64,000 nt of DNA, taken from contig NZ_JAEQND010000016.1 of NCBI RefSeq assembly GCF_016722765.1, positions 68,287 through 132,286 of the forward strand. The letters are read 5' to 3'. The DNA is from Ramlibacter alkalitolerans. Lineage in GTDB: Bacteria > Pseudomonadota > Gammaproteobacteria > Burkholderiales > Burkholderiaceae_C. Below are positions 1 through 8,439 of this stretch, in pieces; the first letter of the stretch is position 1; every line of letters begins with the position of its first letter. The notes under the pieces were generated by a model, which was given only the letters and a program-made list of their open reading frames with translations, had not been told where the DNA came from and did no database searches. The translations under genes were made by a program, and so were the position numbers.

Positions 1-1
1 G

Positions 2-811
2 GCGAAGGTCACCGTCGGCTGCATCGAGGTGCCGCGCATGGAAGCCACGGCGCTGGGCGTGATGCACGTGGACGAACACCGGCGCATCACCGATTTCCTG
101 GAGAAGCCGAAGGACCCGCCGGCCATCCCCGGCAAGCCGGACCGCGCCCTGGGCAGCATGGGCATCTACGTGTTCGACGCCGAGTACCTGTACAAGCTGC
201 TCGAGGACGACCTGCACGACGACAAGTCGGAGCACGATTTCGGCAAGAACCTGATCCCGAAGATCGTCGGCGACGGCGGCGCCATCGCGCACCCGCTGAA
301 CCTCTCCAGCATTCCGGCCCACACGCGCAACAAGCCGTACTGGCGCGACGTCGGCACGGTGGACGCGTTCTGGGCCGCCAACCTGGACCTCGCCGGCGAC
401 ATGCCGGAGCTGAACCTGTACGACAAGGACTGGCCGGTCTGGACCTACCAGGAGCAACTGCCGCCGGCGAAGTTCGTGCCGGACGAGCGCGGCCTGAACG
501 GCGAAACCTCCAACGTGCTGATCTCCGGCGGCTGCATCGTGGTGGGCTCCAACATCCGGCGCTCGGTGCTGTTCTCCAACGTCAAGGTGCTGTCCTGCTG
601 CACGATCAGCGAGGCGGTGATCATGCCGGACTGCGTGATCGGCCGCGGCGCGCGCCTGTCCGGGGTGGTGATCGACCGCGGCTGCACGATCCCCGACGGC
701 ATGGTGATCGGCGAGGACGCCGAGACCGACAGCCAGCGCTTCCACCGCAGCGAGACGGGCGTGGTGCTGGTCACCAAGGAGATGCTCGATCGCCTGCCGC
801 CGGCCGCGTGA
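2..811 (+). CDS. glgC: Glucose-1-phosphate adenylyltransferase, C-terminal part
   Basis: This is the C-terminal part of ADP-glucose pyrophosphorylase, which makes ADP-glucose from glucose-1-phosphate and ATP, the committed step of bacterial glycogen synthesis in the cytoplasm. The frame is open from base 2, so the N-terminal nucleotide-binding region lies outside the window. Recognisable are TVGCIEVPR, the sugar-phosphate signature FLEKPKDP, GSMGIYVF and YWRDVGTVDAFWAANLDL, followed by the beta-helix domain around SVLFSNVKV and MPDCVIGRGARL. A strong hairpin follows the stop, so this is probably the last gene of its transcript. Confidence 0.95.
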   Translation, partial: AKVTVGCIEVPRMEATALGVMHVDEHRRITDFLEKPKDPPAIPGKPDRALGSMGIYVFDAEYLYKLLEDDLHDDKSEHDFGKNLIPKIVGDGGAIAHPLNLSSIPAHTRNKPYWRDVGTVDAFWAANLDLAGDMPELNLYDKDWPVWTYQEQLPPAKFVPDERGLNGETSNVLISGGCIVVGSNIRRSVLFSNVKVLSCCTISEAVIMPDCVIGRGARLSGVVIDRGCTIPDGMVIGEDAETDSQRFHRSETGVVLVTKEMLDRLPPAA

Positions 812-817
812 GGCACG

Positions 818-849
818 GGAGAGCGGGGTCTGGTAAAACCCCGCTCTCC
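818..849 (+). terminator. Hairpin after glgC
   Basis: A perfect 12-base inverted repeat (818-829 with 838-849, 8-base loop) starts 7 bases after the glgC stop. Only two T follow, so it is not a textbook intrinsic terminator, but the stem is strong. Its right arm ends 5 bases before the ATG of the next gene, so it takes up the place where a ribosome binding site would be. Confidence 0.55.
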
Positions 850-854
850 TTGCG

Positions 855-2090
855 ATGAATCCCGACGCTAGCCAGATCTGGACCGCCCCGCGCTGGGCGC
901 TCGCCCTCCTGCTTGCCCTGCTGGGCATGCTGGGGCCATTCTCGATCGACACCTACATCCCGGCTTTCTCCGGCATCGCGCGGGCGCTGCAGGCCACGCC
1001 GGTGCAGATGCAGCAGACCCTGTCTGCTTACCTCTTCGGGTTCGCGTTCATGAACCTGTTCCACGGCGCGCTGGCGGACAGCTTCGGCCGGCGGCCGGTG
1101 GTGCTGTGGGGGATCGCGGTCTTTACGCTCGCATCGGTCGGCTGCGCGCTGTCGGAGAGCATCGGCTCGCTGGTGTTCTTCCGCGCGGTGCAGGGCCTGT
1201 GCAGCGGCGCGGGCTGGGTGGTTTCGCGCGCGGTGATCCGCGACATGTTCCCGCCCGAGCAGGCGCAGAAGGTCATGAGCCAGGTGACGATCTACTTCGG
1301 CGTCGCGCCTGCCGTCGCGCCCGTGGTCGGCGGCTGGCTGTTCGTGCATGCCGGCTGGCACAGCATCTTCTGGTTCCTGACCGGCGTGGGCGTCTTCCTG
1401 TGGGTCGCCAACTACCGCCTGCTGCCCGAGACGCTGCACGTCACGCAGCGCCAGGCCTTCAACGTGCGCAACCTGATGCGCGGCTACTGGCAACTCGGCG
1501 CGAGCCCGCGCTTCCTGCTGCTGGCGCTGGCGAGCGGCATTCCCTTCAACGGCATGTTCCTGTACGTGCTGTCGGCGCCGGCCTTCCTGGGCGAGCACCT
1601 GAAGCTCCAACCCACGCAGTTCTTCTGGTTCTTCCTGCTGACGATCAGCGGAATCATGGCCGGCTCCTTTGCCAGCGGACGCCTGGCCGGTCGCATCCAG
1701 CCGATGACGCAGATCCGCTGGGGCTTCGTCGTGATGTTCTTCGTCTCGATCGCCAACGTGGCGGCCAACTTCCTGTTCACGCCGCACGTGCGCTGGGCGC
1801 TGATCCCGATCGCGCTGTTCTCGTTCGGTTGGGCCTTGATGGTGCCGGTCGTCACGCTGCTGGTGCTGGACCTCTACCCGGCCCGGCGCGGGATGGCCTC
1901 GTCGCTGCAGGCCTTCATCGGCTCCGCCGCCAACGGCTTCGTCGCCGGCGCGATCGCGCCGCTGGTGATGGACTCGACCCGGGCGCTGAGCGTGGCCTCG
2001 CTCGCGATGATGAGCATCGGGCTGGTGGCGTGGGTGCTGGTGAAGAAGAAGTGGCCGGAGACGGGGCGCTTGCAGGCGCAACCCGTCTAG
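855..2090 (+). CDS. Bcr/CflA-type multidrug efflux MFS transporter
   Basis: A 411-residue inner-membrane protein with about twelve hydrophobic segments. The start GPFSIDTYIPAF, where MFS drug/H+ antiporters of the Bcr/CflA type carry the D-Y-P motif, and the loop motif GALADSFGRRPVV between segments 2 and 3 support a proton-driven drug exporter. The substrate cannot be told from sequence. The length is usual for the family. The ATG at 855 is preceded directly by the arm of a hairpin and no Shine-Dalgarno sequence is visible, so translation may be weak or leaderless. It is unrelated to the preceding glgC and looks like a single-gene unit. Confidence 0.88.
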   Translation: MNPDASQIWTAPRWALALLLALLGMLGPFSIDTYIPAFSGIARALQATPVQMQQTLSAYLFGFAFMNLFHGALADSFGRRPVVLWGIAVFTLASVGCALSESIGSLVFFRAVQGLCSGAGWVVSRAVIRDMFPPEQAQKVMSQVTIYFGVAPAVAPVVGGWLFVHAGWHSIFWFLTGVGVFLWVANYRLLPETLHVTQRQAFNVRNLMRGYWQLGASPRFLLLALASGIPFNGMFLYVLSAPAFLGEHLKLQPTQFFWFFLLTISGIMAGSFASGRLAGRIQPMTQIRWGFVVMFFVSIANVAANFLFTPHVRWALIPIALFSFGWALMVPVVTLLVLDLYPARRGMASSLQAFIGSAANGFVAGAIAPLVMDSTRALSVASLAMMSIGLVAWVLVKKKWPETGRLQAQPV

Positions 2091-2106
2091 CCGGCGCCTT
2101 CGCGCG

Positions 2107-3141
2107 TCAGGCGCGCGCCAACCGCGGCAAACGGCCGGCGAGTTGCCGGCACGGTTGTTCCACCACGTAGTAGGTCAGCGTGGAAACGACGGTGGCTGCC
2201 GCGGCGATGAGCAGGAAGGCCGAGAGGCCGCCTCCCTCCACGCCCATCATCGCCTTCAGGGGAAAGTGCGAGAGGTAGACGCCATAGCTGATCGCCCCCA
2301 GGAACAACGCCACCCTGTTGGTGAAGAGAGCGCGGCAGATGACGCTTTGCCCGGAGCCGATGCAGATCAGCGCAAAGGTGACCACCGAGACGGCAATGAA
2401 GGGGTCGATCCGGTCAGGCGGCACGAACACGTACGCCACCGCAGCGGCAAGCACGATTGCAATGGACACGTCCCCTGCGGGTCTGCGGATCTTGTAGGCG
2501 CAGACACCGAGACAATACGAAAAGACGTAGGGCAGCGGGCTCCAGCGGATCGCGAGCGCCGCGTCGTCCGGGGAAAGCGGAAGAAAACGACCGAGTTCGC
2601 GCACCGCGAGGTAGGCGCAGAAGGATGCGACGAGGGCGACCGGCACCCCAAGCCGATGACGCATGATCAGCCGGAACAGGAAGGGCAGCACGAGGTACCA
2701 GAACACCTCCACCGGAATCGACCATTCGACGCCCAACACCGAGTTCGCCACCCGGTAATCGAGAAAGCTCAGGAAGGACAGGTGCATGAACCAGTTGTAC
2801 GGGTCGAGGTGGACCCTGAACTGGTGGCCCCAGTAGGACAATCCGGCGGTCGCCGCGGCAATCAGCAGCCACACGTAGTACAGCGGCGCGATGCGCAGCA
2901 GCCGGCGTGCCAGGTACTCAGGATAGGAAGCGGACGCGTTGTAGCTCGCCGCCACGCTGAACCCGGAGATCACGAAGAAGACGTAGACACCGGTCGCGCC
3001 GAGGCCTGCGATGTGCTGGCCGAGGCTTCCGAGCTGCCGCAGGCCGGCGCCGCCGCTATGGACCAGGATCACGGCGAACGCGGCATACGCGCGCAGGCCG
3101 GTGATGAAATCCGTGTCCCCGTAGGACTTCCAAGGGTGCAT
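2107..3141 (-). CDS. Acyltransferase family 3 membrane protein (OafA/YrhL type)
   Basis: A 344-residue integral membrane protein with about ten hydrophobic helices. The N-terminal pattern ITGLRAYAAFAVILVHSGG carries the conserved histidine of acyltransferase family 3, and FFVISGFSVAASY, ARRLLRIAPLYYVW and VEWSIPVEVFWYLVLPF are typical of enzymes that O-acetylate cell-surface sugars or lipids. The acceptor is unknown; no capsule or O-antigen genes are adjacent. Codon choice looks slightly less extreme in GC than in neighbouring genes, which could reflect transfer, but this was judged by eye only. Confidence 0.85.
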   Translation of the reverse strand: MHPWKSYGDTDFITGLRAYAAFAVILVHSGGAGLRQLGSLGQHIAGLGATGVYVFFVISGFSVAASYNASASYPEYLARRLLRIAPLYYVWLLIAAATAGLSYWGHQFRVHLDPYNWFMHLSFLSFLDYRVANSVLGVEWSIPVEVFWYLVLPFLFRLIMRHRLGVPVALVASFCAYLAVRELGRFLPLSPDDAALAIRWSPLPYVFSYCLGVCAYKIRRPAGDVSIAIVLAAAVAYVFVPPDRIDPFIAVSVVTFALICIGSGQSVICRALFTNRVALFLGAISYGVYLSHFPLKAMMGVEGGGLSAFLLIAAAATVVSTLTYYVVEQPCRQLAGRLPRLARA

Positions 3142-3197
3142 CGTCGAATGCTAGCAGTCAGGGCTGACGCGGCTGGGTGCCTGGCCGCGCAGCGCTG

Positions 3198-3219
3198 CCC
3201 TCTCCCTTGAGGGAGAGGG
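3198..3219. repeat. Short intergenic hairpin
   Basis: A perfect 9-base stem with a TTGA loop (CCCTCTCCC / GGGAGAGGG) lies just beyond the end of the helicase gene. There is no T-run on either strand, so it could be a transcript-stabilising hairpin or a remnant of the common CCCTCTCC-type repeat, another copy of which is near 60.1 kb. Confidence 0.4.
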
Positions 3220-3230
3220 CCCGAGCCAGC

Positions 3231-4742
3231 TTACCGGCCGCTGCGCGAGGCGCGCGCGCCGCCGCCGTAGTCGCGGTGCTGGCCGCCGCCGTTGTCACGC
3301 CCGCCGAAGCCGCCGTCGCGGCGATCGAAGGACTTGGCGCCGAAGCCGGAGTGCTTGCCGTAGCCGTTGGACGGACGACGCTCGCCCGGACGACCCGGCT
3401 TGCCGCCGAAGCCGGTCCGCGCCGGCGGACGCTGCTCGAAGCGCTGCTTCGGCTCCAGGCCCGGGATGGTGTGGGCGTCGAAGCGCTGCTTGCTGTAATG
3501 CTCGATGTCGCCGATGCGGCGGCGGTCGCGGAATTCCGCGAAGGTCACGGCCAGGCCGTCGCGGCCGGCGCGGCCGGTGCGGCCGATGCGGTGCGTGTAG
3601 TCCTCGCTCTTCATCGGCAGGCCGTAGTTGAACACGTGCGAGATCGACGGCACGTCGATGCCGCGCGCGGCCACATCGGTCGCCACCAGGAACTGGATCT
3701 GGCCGCGGCGCAGCGCCATCAGGCGCCGGTTGCGCAGGCCCTGCGACAGGTCGCCGTGCAGCGACACGGCGGCGAAGCCGGCCTGCTGCAGGTCTTCGGC
3801 GAGGGCGTCGCACTCGACCTTCGTGCTGGCGAAGACGATCGCCTGCTCGATGCTCGTGTCGCGCAGCCAGTGATCCAGCAGCTGGCGCTTGTGCTGGGCG
3901 TTGTCGGCCCAGAACAGCTTCTGCTCGATGTTGGCGTGCTTCTCCTGCTGCGAATCGATCTCCAGGCGGCGCGGCTGGCGCATCACGCGGGTGGCGAGCT
4001 GCTGCACGCGCGGCGCGAAGGTGGCCGAGAACATCATCGTCTGGTGGCGGTTCGCGGTGAGCTGGTGCACTTCCGCCAGGTCCTCGGCGAAACCGAGGTC
4101 CAGCATGCGGTCCGCTTCATCGACCACCAGGAACTGCACCTTGTCCAGCTTGATCTGGCCGGAGCGCTGCAGGTCCAGCAGGCGGCCCGGCGTGGCGACC
4201 ACGAGGTCGGCGTTCTGCAGCTTGGCGATCTGCATCTGGTAGGGCATGCCGCCCACCACGTTGGCGATGCGCAGGCCGCGGCAGTGCTTCACCAGGTCGA
4301 TGGCGTCGCTGGCGACCTGCTGCGCGAGTTCGCGCGTCGGGCACAGCACCAGCGCGCCGGGCGTGGCGGCCTTGAAGTGGCGCGGGCTCAGCGGATTGCG
4401 GCGCGCGCGCTTGGCGGGGGCTTCGCCGCGGGCGACAGCGTCGAGGCGCGATTGTTCCTCGGCGGCCGCTTCGGCGGCGTTCTGCGCCAGCAGCGTATTG
4501 AGCACCGGCAGCAGGAAGGCCGCGGTCTTGCCGCTGCCCGTCTGGCTGGAGACCATCAGGTCGTTGACGGAGGCGCCGGCCGCATCCTGCGCCATGGCCA
4601 GGCCGATGGCCTGCTGCTGCACGTTGGTCGGCTGCGTGAAGCCGAGATCGGCGACCGCGGCGAGGAGTTCGGGGGCGAGGCCCAGCGCGGCGAAGCCGTT
4701 GGTCTGGGGGGTGGTGTCTTGCTCTTGCAGGAGTTCGGTCAT
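3231..4742 (-). CDS. rhlE: DEAD-box ATP-dependent RNA helicase RhlE
   Basis: A 503-residue RNA helicase that unwinds RNA duplexes in ribosome assembly and RNA decay. Motifs appear in order: Q motif (GFTQPTNVQQQAI), Walker A SSQTGSGKT, PTRELAQQ, TPGRLLDL, DEAD as VVDEADRMLDLGF, SAT (MFSATF), then ARGIDVPSISHVFNYGLP and HRIGRTGRAG. The C-terminal tail is rich in Arg, Gly and Asp, as in RhlE, and probably binds RNA. I chose MTELLQEQ as the start; an in-frame ATG four codons upstream at 4754 is possible and neither has a clear ribosome site. A gap of about 230 bases without a gene separates it from orn. Confidence 0.93.
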   Translation of the reverse strand: MTELLQEQDTTPQTNGFAALGLAPELLAAVADLGFTQPTNVQQQAIGLAMAQDAAGASVNDLMVSSQTGSGKTAAFLLPVLNTLLAQNAAEAAAEEQSRLDAVARGEAPAKRARRNPLSPRHFKAATPGALVLCPTRELAQQVASDAIDLVKHCRGLRIANVVGGMPYQMQIAKLQNADLVVATPGRLLDLQRSGQIKLDKVQFLVVDEADRMLDLGFAEDLAEVHQLTANRHQTMMFSATFAPRVQQLATRVMRQPRRLEIDSQQEKHANIEQKLFWADNAQHKRQLLDHWLRDTSIEQAIVFASTKVECDALAEDLQQAGFAAVSLHGDLSQGLRNRRLMALRRGQIQFLVATDVAARGIDVPSISHVFNYGLPMKSEDYTHRIGRTGRAGRDGLAVTFAEFRDRRRIGDIEHYSKQRFDAHTIPGLEPKQRFEQRPPARTGFGGKPGRPGERRPSNGYGKHSGFGAKSFDRRDGGFGGRDNGGGQHRDYGGGARASRSGR

Positions 4743-4973
4743 GAAAAAGTCCATGCGACGCTGCCCGAAGCGGGTGCGCCGTCGTCGAAAGGGTTGGGAT
4801 ACATCAACCGTTCCAACGACAAACAGGACTTTCGGCCTGCGGCCCATTGCGCTCCGAAAGGAGCAGGCCAGTGCAAGAAGGCGGATGCGCGATTCAGCCG
4901 CGAAGTTGCGGCGAAAGACGGATTATCGCAGGTTTCTCGTTTTCCCGCATGGGGAGCCGAAAAGCCGCAAGCT

Positions 4974-5558
4974 TCAGGGTCCCAGCTTCAGGAAGTGCTC
5001 CCGGTAGTGCGCCAGTTCGTCGATCGACTCGTGCACGTCGGCCAGCGCGGTGTGCAGCTGGCGCTTCTTGAACGAGGCATAGACCTCCGGCCGCCAGCGG
5101 CGCGACAGTTCCTTGAGCGTGCTCACGTCGAGGTTGCGGTAGTGGAACCAGGCCTCCAGCTTCGGCATGTACTTCACCAGGAAGCGCCGATCCTGCCCGA
5201 TGCTGTTGCCGCACATCGGGCTGCCGTTCTTCGGCACGTAGCGGGCCAGGAAGTCCAGGATCTGCTGCTCCGCGTCGGCTTCGGTGGTGGTGGAGGCGCG
5301 CACCCGCTCCGTCAGGCCGCTCTTGCCGTGGGTGCCCTTGTTCCAGGCATCCATCAGGTCCAGTTGCGCATCGGTCTGGTGGATCGCCAGCTCCGGGCCC
5401 TCGATGCGCGGCTCCAGCGCCGGGCCGGTGACAACCACGGCGATCTCGATGATGCGGTCCCGCTCCGGGTCGAGCCCGGTCATTTCACAGTCGAGCCAGA
5501 TGAGGTTCTGGTCGCTCTTGGCCAGCGTCGCTGGCGGCGTTTCGGATGCGTCGGCCAT
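4974..5558 (-). CDS. orn: Oligoribonuclease
   Basis: A 194-residue 3'-5' exoribonuclease of the DEDDh class that degrades the 2-5 nucleotide RNAs left by other RNases, including pGpG. The first acidic motif is LIWLDCEMTGLDPERDRIIEIAVVV; MCGNSIGQDRRFL and NLDVSTLKELSRRW follow, then HTALADVHESIDEL carries the final His/Asp pair. Length fits the family. The start MADASETPP (5558) was chosen; an ATG three codons upstream (5567) has a GGGCGAGA sequence before it and could be used. It is divergent from the M48 protease, a common neighbour in Burkholderiales. Confidence 0.95.
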   Translation of the reverse strand: MADASETPPATLAKSDQNLIWLDCEMTGLDPERDRIIEIAVVVTGPALEPRIEGPELAIHQTDAQLDLMDAWNKGTHGKSGLTERVRASTTTEADAEQQILDFLARYVPKNGSPMCGNSIGQDRRFLVKYMPKLEAWFHYRNLDVSTLKELSRRWRPEVYASFKKRQLHTALADVHESIDELAHYREHFLKLGP

Positions 5559-5594
5559 GGCGCCCATTCTCGCCCATGCCCTAAGATCCCGGAC

Positions 5595-6863
5595 ATGCAA
5601 GCCTCCGCCGCGCTGACCTTCGCGTTCGCCGCCTTCCTCCTCGCCGGCCTGGTCGTGAAGTTCTGGCTTTCCACGCGCCAGGTGCGCTTCGTGGCGCAGC
5701 ATCGCAACCAGGTGCCGGACGCCTTTGCCGGCACCGTTTCGCTGCGGGCGCACCAGAAGGCGGCCGATTACACCGTGGCCAAGTCGCGCCTCGGCCTGCT
5801 CGAAACCGCGTTCGGTGGCGCGGTGCTGCTCGGGTGGACGCTGCTGGGCGGCCTCGACACATTGAACCAGGCGCTGGTGCAGTGGCTGGGCACGGGCATG
5901 ATCCAGCAACTGGTGCTGCTCGCCTGCTTCGCCGCCATCAGCGGGCTGCTGGACCTGCCCTTCTCGCTCTACCAGACCTTCGTGGTGGAGCAGCGCTTCG
6001 GCTTCAACAAGATGACGTGGAAGCTGTGGCTGGCCGACATGGTCAAGGGCACGGTGCTGGGCGCGCTGATCGGCCTGCCGATCGCGGCACTGATCCTGTG
6101 GCTGATGGGTGCCGCCGGCCCCTGGTGGTGGCTGTGGGCCTGGGCCGTGTGGATGGGGTTCAACCTGCTGCTGCTGGTGGTCTATCCGACCTTCATCGCG
6201 CCGCTGTTCAACAAGTTCCAGCCGCTCGAGGACGAGACGCTGAAGGCGCGCGTGACGGCGCTGATGCAGCGCTGCGGCTTCGCGGCCAAAGGCCTGTTCG
6301 TGATGGACGGCAGCAAGCGCAGCGCCCACGCGAATGCGTATTTCACCGGCTTCGGCGCCGCCAAGCGCGTGGTGTTCTACGACACCTTGCTGGCCAAGCT
6401 CTCGCCCGGTGAGGTCGATGCGGTGCTGGCCCACGAGCTGGGTCACTTCAAGCACAAGCATATCGTCAAGCGCATCGTCGCCATGTTCGCGCTGAGCCTG
6501 CTCGGTTTCGCTTTGCTCGGGTGGCTCGCCACCCGCGTCTGGTTCTACAGCGGGCTGGGCGTGGTGCCCAACCTCGACGGCCGCAACGACGCGCTGGCGC
6601 TGCTGCTGTTCATGCTGGCGGTGCCCGTCTTCACCTACTTCGTCTCGCCGCTGATGGCGCAGTTCTCGCGCCGCCACGAGTTCGAGGCCGATGCCTTCGC
6701 GGCCACGCAGACCAGCGGCCGCGACCTGGGCAACGCGCTGCTGAAGCTGTACGAGGACAACGCCTCGACGCTGACGCCCGATCCGGTGTTCGTGAAGTTC
6801 TACTACTCGCACCCGCCCGCCTCCGAACGGCTCGCCCGCCTCGGCGCGGGAGCAGCCGCATGA
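5595..6863 (+). CDS. M48 family metalloprotease (Ste24/CAAX protease type)
   Basis: A 422-residue multi-span membrane zinc protease. The HELGH zinc motif is at residues 280-284, and the third ligand is in RRHEFEADAFA near residue 360. About six to seven hydrophobic segments frame the catalytic domain, with FIAPLFNKFQPLED in the usual Ste24 position. Bacterial members are thought to act in membrane-protein quality control rather than on prenylated substrates. It starts 36 bases from the divergent orn gene and is followed 9 bases later by rsgA, so the two are probably co-transcribed. Confidence 0.93.
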   Translation: MQASAALTFAFAAFLLAGLVVKFWLSTRQVRFVAQHRNQVPDAFAGTVSLRAHQKAADYTVAKSRLGLLETAFGGAVLLGWTLLGGLDTLNQALVQWLGTGMIQQLVLLACFAAISGLLDLPFSLYQTFVVEQRFGFNKMTWKLWLADMVKGTVLGALIGLPIAALILWLMGAAGPWWWLWAWAVWMGFNLLLLVVYPTFIAPLFNKFQPLEDETLKARVTALMQRCGFAAKGLFVMDGSKRSAHANAYFTGFGAAKRVVFYDTLLAKLSPGEVDAVLAHELGHFKHKHIVKRIVAMFALSLLGFALLGWLATRVWFYSGLGVVPNLDGRNDALALLLFMLAVPVFTYFVSPLMAQFSRRHEFEADAFAATQTSGRDLGNALLKLYEDNASTLTPDPVFVKFYYSHPPASERLARLGAGAAA

Positions 6864-6872
6864 GGGCCCGCC

Positions 6873-7796
6873 TTGGCTGAGGCCGCCGCCCAGCCGGGAC
6901 TGGTCGTCGCGAGCCACGGCCGCCACTGCCTGGTGGAGTCGCCCGACGGCACGCGCCGCCTGTGCCACGGCCGCGGCAAGAAGAGCCAGGCCGTGGTCGG
7001 TGACCGCGTGAAGTGGCAGACCAGCGGCGACGAAGGCGTGGTCGTCGCGGTGGAGCCGCGCCACAACCTGTTCTATCGCCAGGACGAGATCCGCACCAAG
7101 TCCTTCGCCGCCAACCTCGACCTGGTGCTGGTGCTGATCGCCGCCGAGCCCGAGTTCTCCGAGATGCAGCTGGCGCGCGCGCTCATCGCCGCCGAAGCGG
7201 AGCACATCGCGCCGCTGATCGCCTTGAACAAGAGCGACCTGGTCGAGCCTTTCGAGCGCGCCTGGGCCCGGCTCATGCCGTACCAGCACATGGGCTACGG
7301 TGTGCTGCCGCTGTCGCTGCGCATGTCGGGGGACACGGACCACGAGCACCTGCTCAAGCACCTGCACGGCAAGACCACGCTGGTGCTCGGCCCCTCCGGC
7401 GCCGGCAAGAGCACGCTGATCAACCTGCTGGCGCCGCAGGCGCGCGCGTTGACGGGCGAGATCTCGCAGGCGCTGAACTCGGGGCGCCACACGACGACGG
7501 CGACGACCTGGTACTGGGTCGACGAAGAACGCAGCACCGGCCTCATCGATTCGCCGGGCTTCCAGGAATTCGGCCTGCACCACATCGACAGGATGCAGCT
7601 CGCCGGGCTGATGCCGGACTTCAGGCCGCACGTGGCAGGCTGCAAGTTCTACAACTGCACCCACCTGCACGAGCCCGGCTGCGGCGTCATCGCGGCCGTC
7701 GCGCAGGAGCCGGGCGCGCCTGCAACGCAGATCGCGCCGAGCCGCTACCGCATCTACCGCACGCTCTTCGAGGAGCTGTCACAAGCCCGTTACTAG
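6873..7796 (+). CDS. rsgA: Ribosome small-subunit-dependent GTPase A
   Basis: A 307-residue circularly permuted GTPase that helps mature the 30S subunit. An N-terminal OB fold is followed by the permuted G motifs: G4 NKSD at 119-122, G1 GPSGAGKST at 173-181, then G3 in LIDSPGFQEFGL. The C-terminal zinc site is in the stretch from GCKFYNCTH to HEPGC. The start is a TTG at 6873, chosen because GAGGG lies about six bases upstream, across the end of the protease gene, and because the N-terminus then has normal length. Confidence 0.95.
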   Translation: MAEAAAQPGLVVASHGRHCLVESPDGTRRLCHGRGKKSQAVVGDRVKWQTSGDEGVVVAVEPRHNLFYRQDEIRTKSFAANLDLVLVLIAAEPEFSEMQLARALIAAEAEHIAPLIALNKSDLVEPFERAWARLMPYQHMGYGVLPLSLRMSGDTDHEHLLKHLHGKTTLVLGPSGAGKSTLINLLAPQARALTGEISQALNSGRHTTTATTWYWVDEERSTGLIDSPGFQEFGLHHIDRMQLAGLMPDFRPHVAGCKFYNCTHLHEPGCGVIAAVAQEPGAPATQIAPSRYRIYRTLFEELSQARY

Positions 7797-7855
7797 GCTC
7801 AGCCCTTGAGCCTGCCGGCGCCGCCCTCACCTGGGGACAAAGGGGGCAAGCCACA

Positions 7856-8308
7856 ATGAGCCAGCTGCACGTCGTCTGTCCGCACTGCCACACCACGAAC
7901 CGCGTTCGCGAGGCGGACCTGGAGCACGCGCCCGATTGCGGCAGCTGCCATGAGGCCCTGTTCACCGCCCATCCGGTGAACCTGAGCGCGACCGCCTTCG
8001 AGCGGCACATCACGCGCAGCGACCTCCCGGTGCTGGTGGACTTCTGGGCGCCGCGGTGCGGCCCCTGCCGCATGATGGCGCCGGCCTTCGAACAGGCCGC
8101 CACCACCCTCGGGCCGCGCGTGCAGCTGGTGAAGGTGAACACCGACGAGGCGCAGGGCCTGGGCGCGCGGCTGAACATCCGCAGCATTCCGACCATCGCC
8201 CTGTTCGTCGGCGGGCGCGAGGTGGCGCGCCAAGCCGGCGCGATGGGCGCGAGCGACATCGTGAAGTGGACGCGGGCGCAGCTGGTGCGGGCGACGACGG
8301 CGGTCTAG
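7856..8308 (+). CDS. trxC: Thioredoxin TrxC (thioredoxin 2) with an unusual active site
   Basis: A 150-residue protein-disulfide reductase of the TrxC type. An N-terminal zinc finger has Cys8, Cys11, Cys28 and Cys31, and a thioredoxin fold follows. The active site reads WAPRCGPCR: both catalytic cysteines (68 and 71) are present, but the tryptophan that almost always precedes CGPC is an arginine (CGG at 8054-8056 instead of TGG). The cis-proline loop RSIPTIALF is intact, so the fold should be normal. It lies downstream of rsgA with a 59-base gap and is followed by a palindromic repeat. Confidence 0.93.
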   Translation: MSQLHVVCPHCHTTNRVREADLEHAPDCGSCHEALFTAHPVNLSATAFERHITRSDLPVLVDFWAPRCGPCRMMAPAFEQAATTLGPRVQLVKVNTDEAQGLGARLNIRSIPTIALFVGGREVARQAGAMGASDIVKWTRAQLVRATTAV

Positions 8309-8333
8309 GTTTTTCGCAGCTTGTCGCGGTTTT

Positions 8334-8432
8334 CGTAGGCTGGCGGTGAGCCGCGCAGCGCGCGAACCCCAGCGTTCGGGGAGCACTTGATCGCTGGGGT
8401 TCCGGCGCTTCGCGCGTCACCGCCAGCCTACG
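8334..8432. repeat. Palindromic intergenic repeat, family A, copy 1
   Basis: A 99-base element with perfect 16-base terminal inverted repeats, CGTAGGCTGGCGGTGA and TCACCGCCAGCCTACG. An inner pair is CCCCAGCG with CGCTGGGG. It fills the gap between the convergent trxC and cobD-like genes. Related copies are at 20435, 28533, 53836 and 54002. It would form a long hairpin in RNA or single-stranded DNA and resembles REP/BIME-type elements. Confidence 0.85.
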
Positions 8433-8439
8433 AGCGACG

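Noticed and set aside
771..2081. Long minus-strand open frame opposite the Bcr/CflA transporter
   Set aside because: It is Arg/His/Gln-rich with no hydrophobic pattern and mirrors a clear gene; typical antisense frame in high-GC DNA.
2107..3141. Acyltransferase gene as a transferred island
   Set aside because: GC looks slightly lower by eye, but there are no mobile genes, repeats or other surface-sugar genes around it, so transfer is not supported.
3177..5594. Upstream part of the long plus-strand frame that ends in the M48 protease
   Set aside because: The part before residue MQASAALTF runs opposite rhlE and orn and has no family similarity; the real start is at 5595.
5559..7670. Large N-terminal extension of the oligoribonuclease frame
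   Set aside because: It runs antisense through the protease and rsgA genes and is low-complexity Gln/His/Arg sequence.
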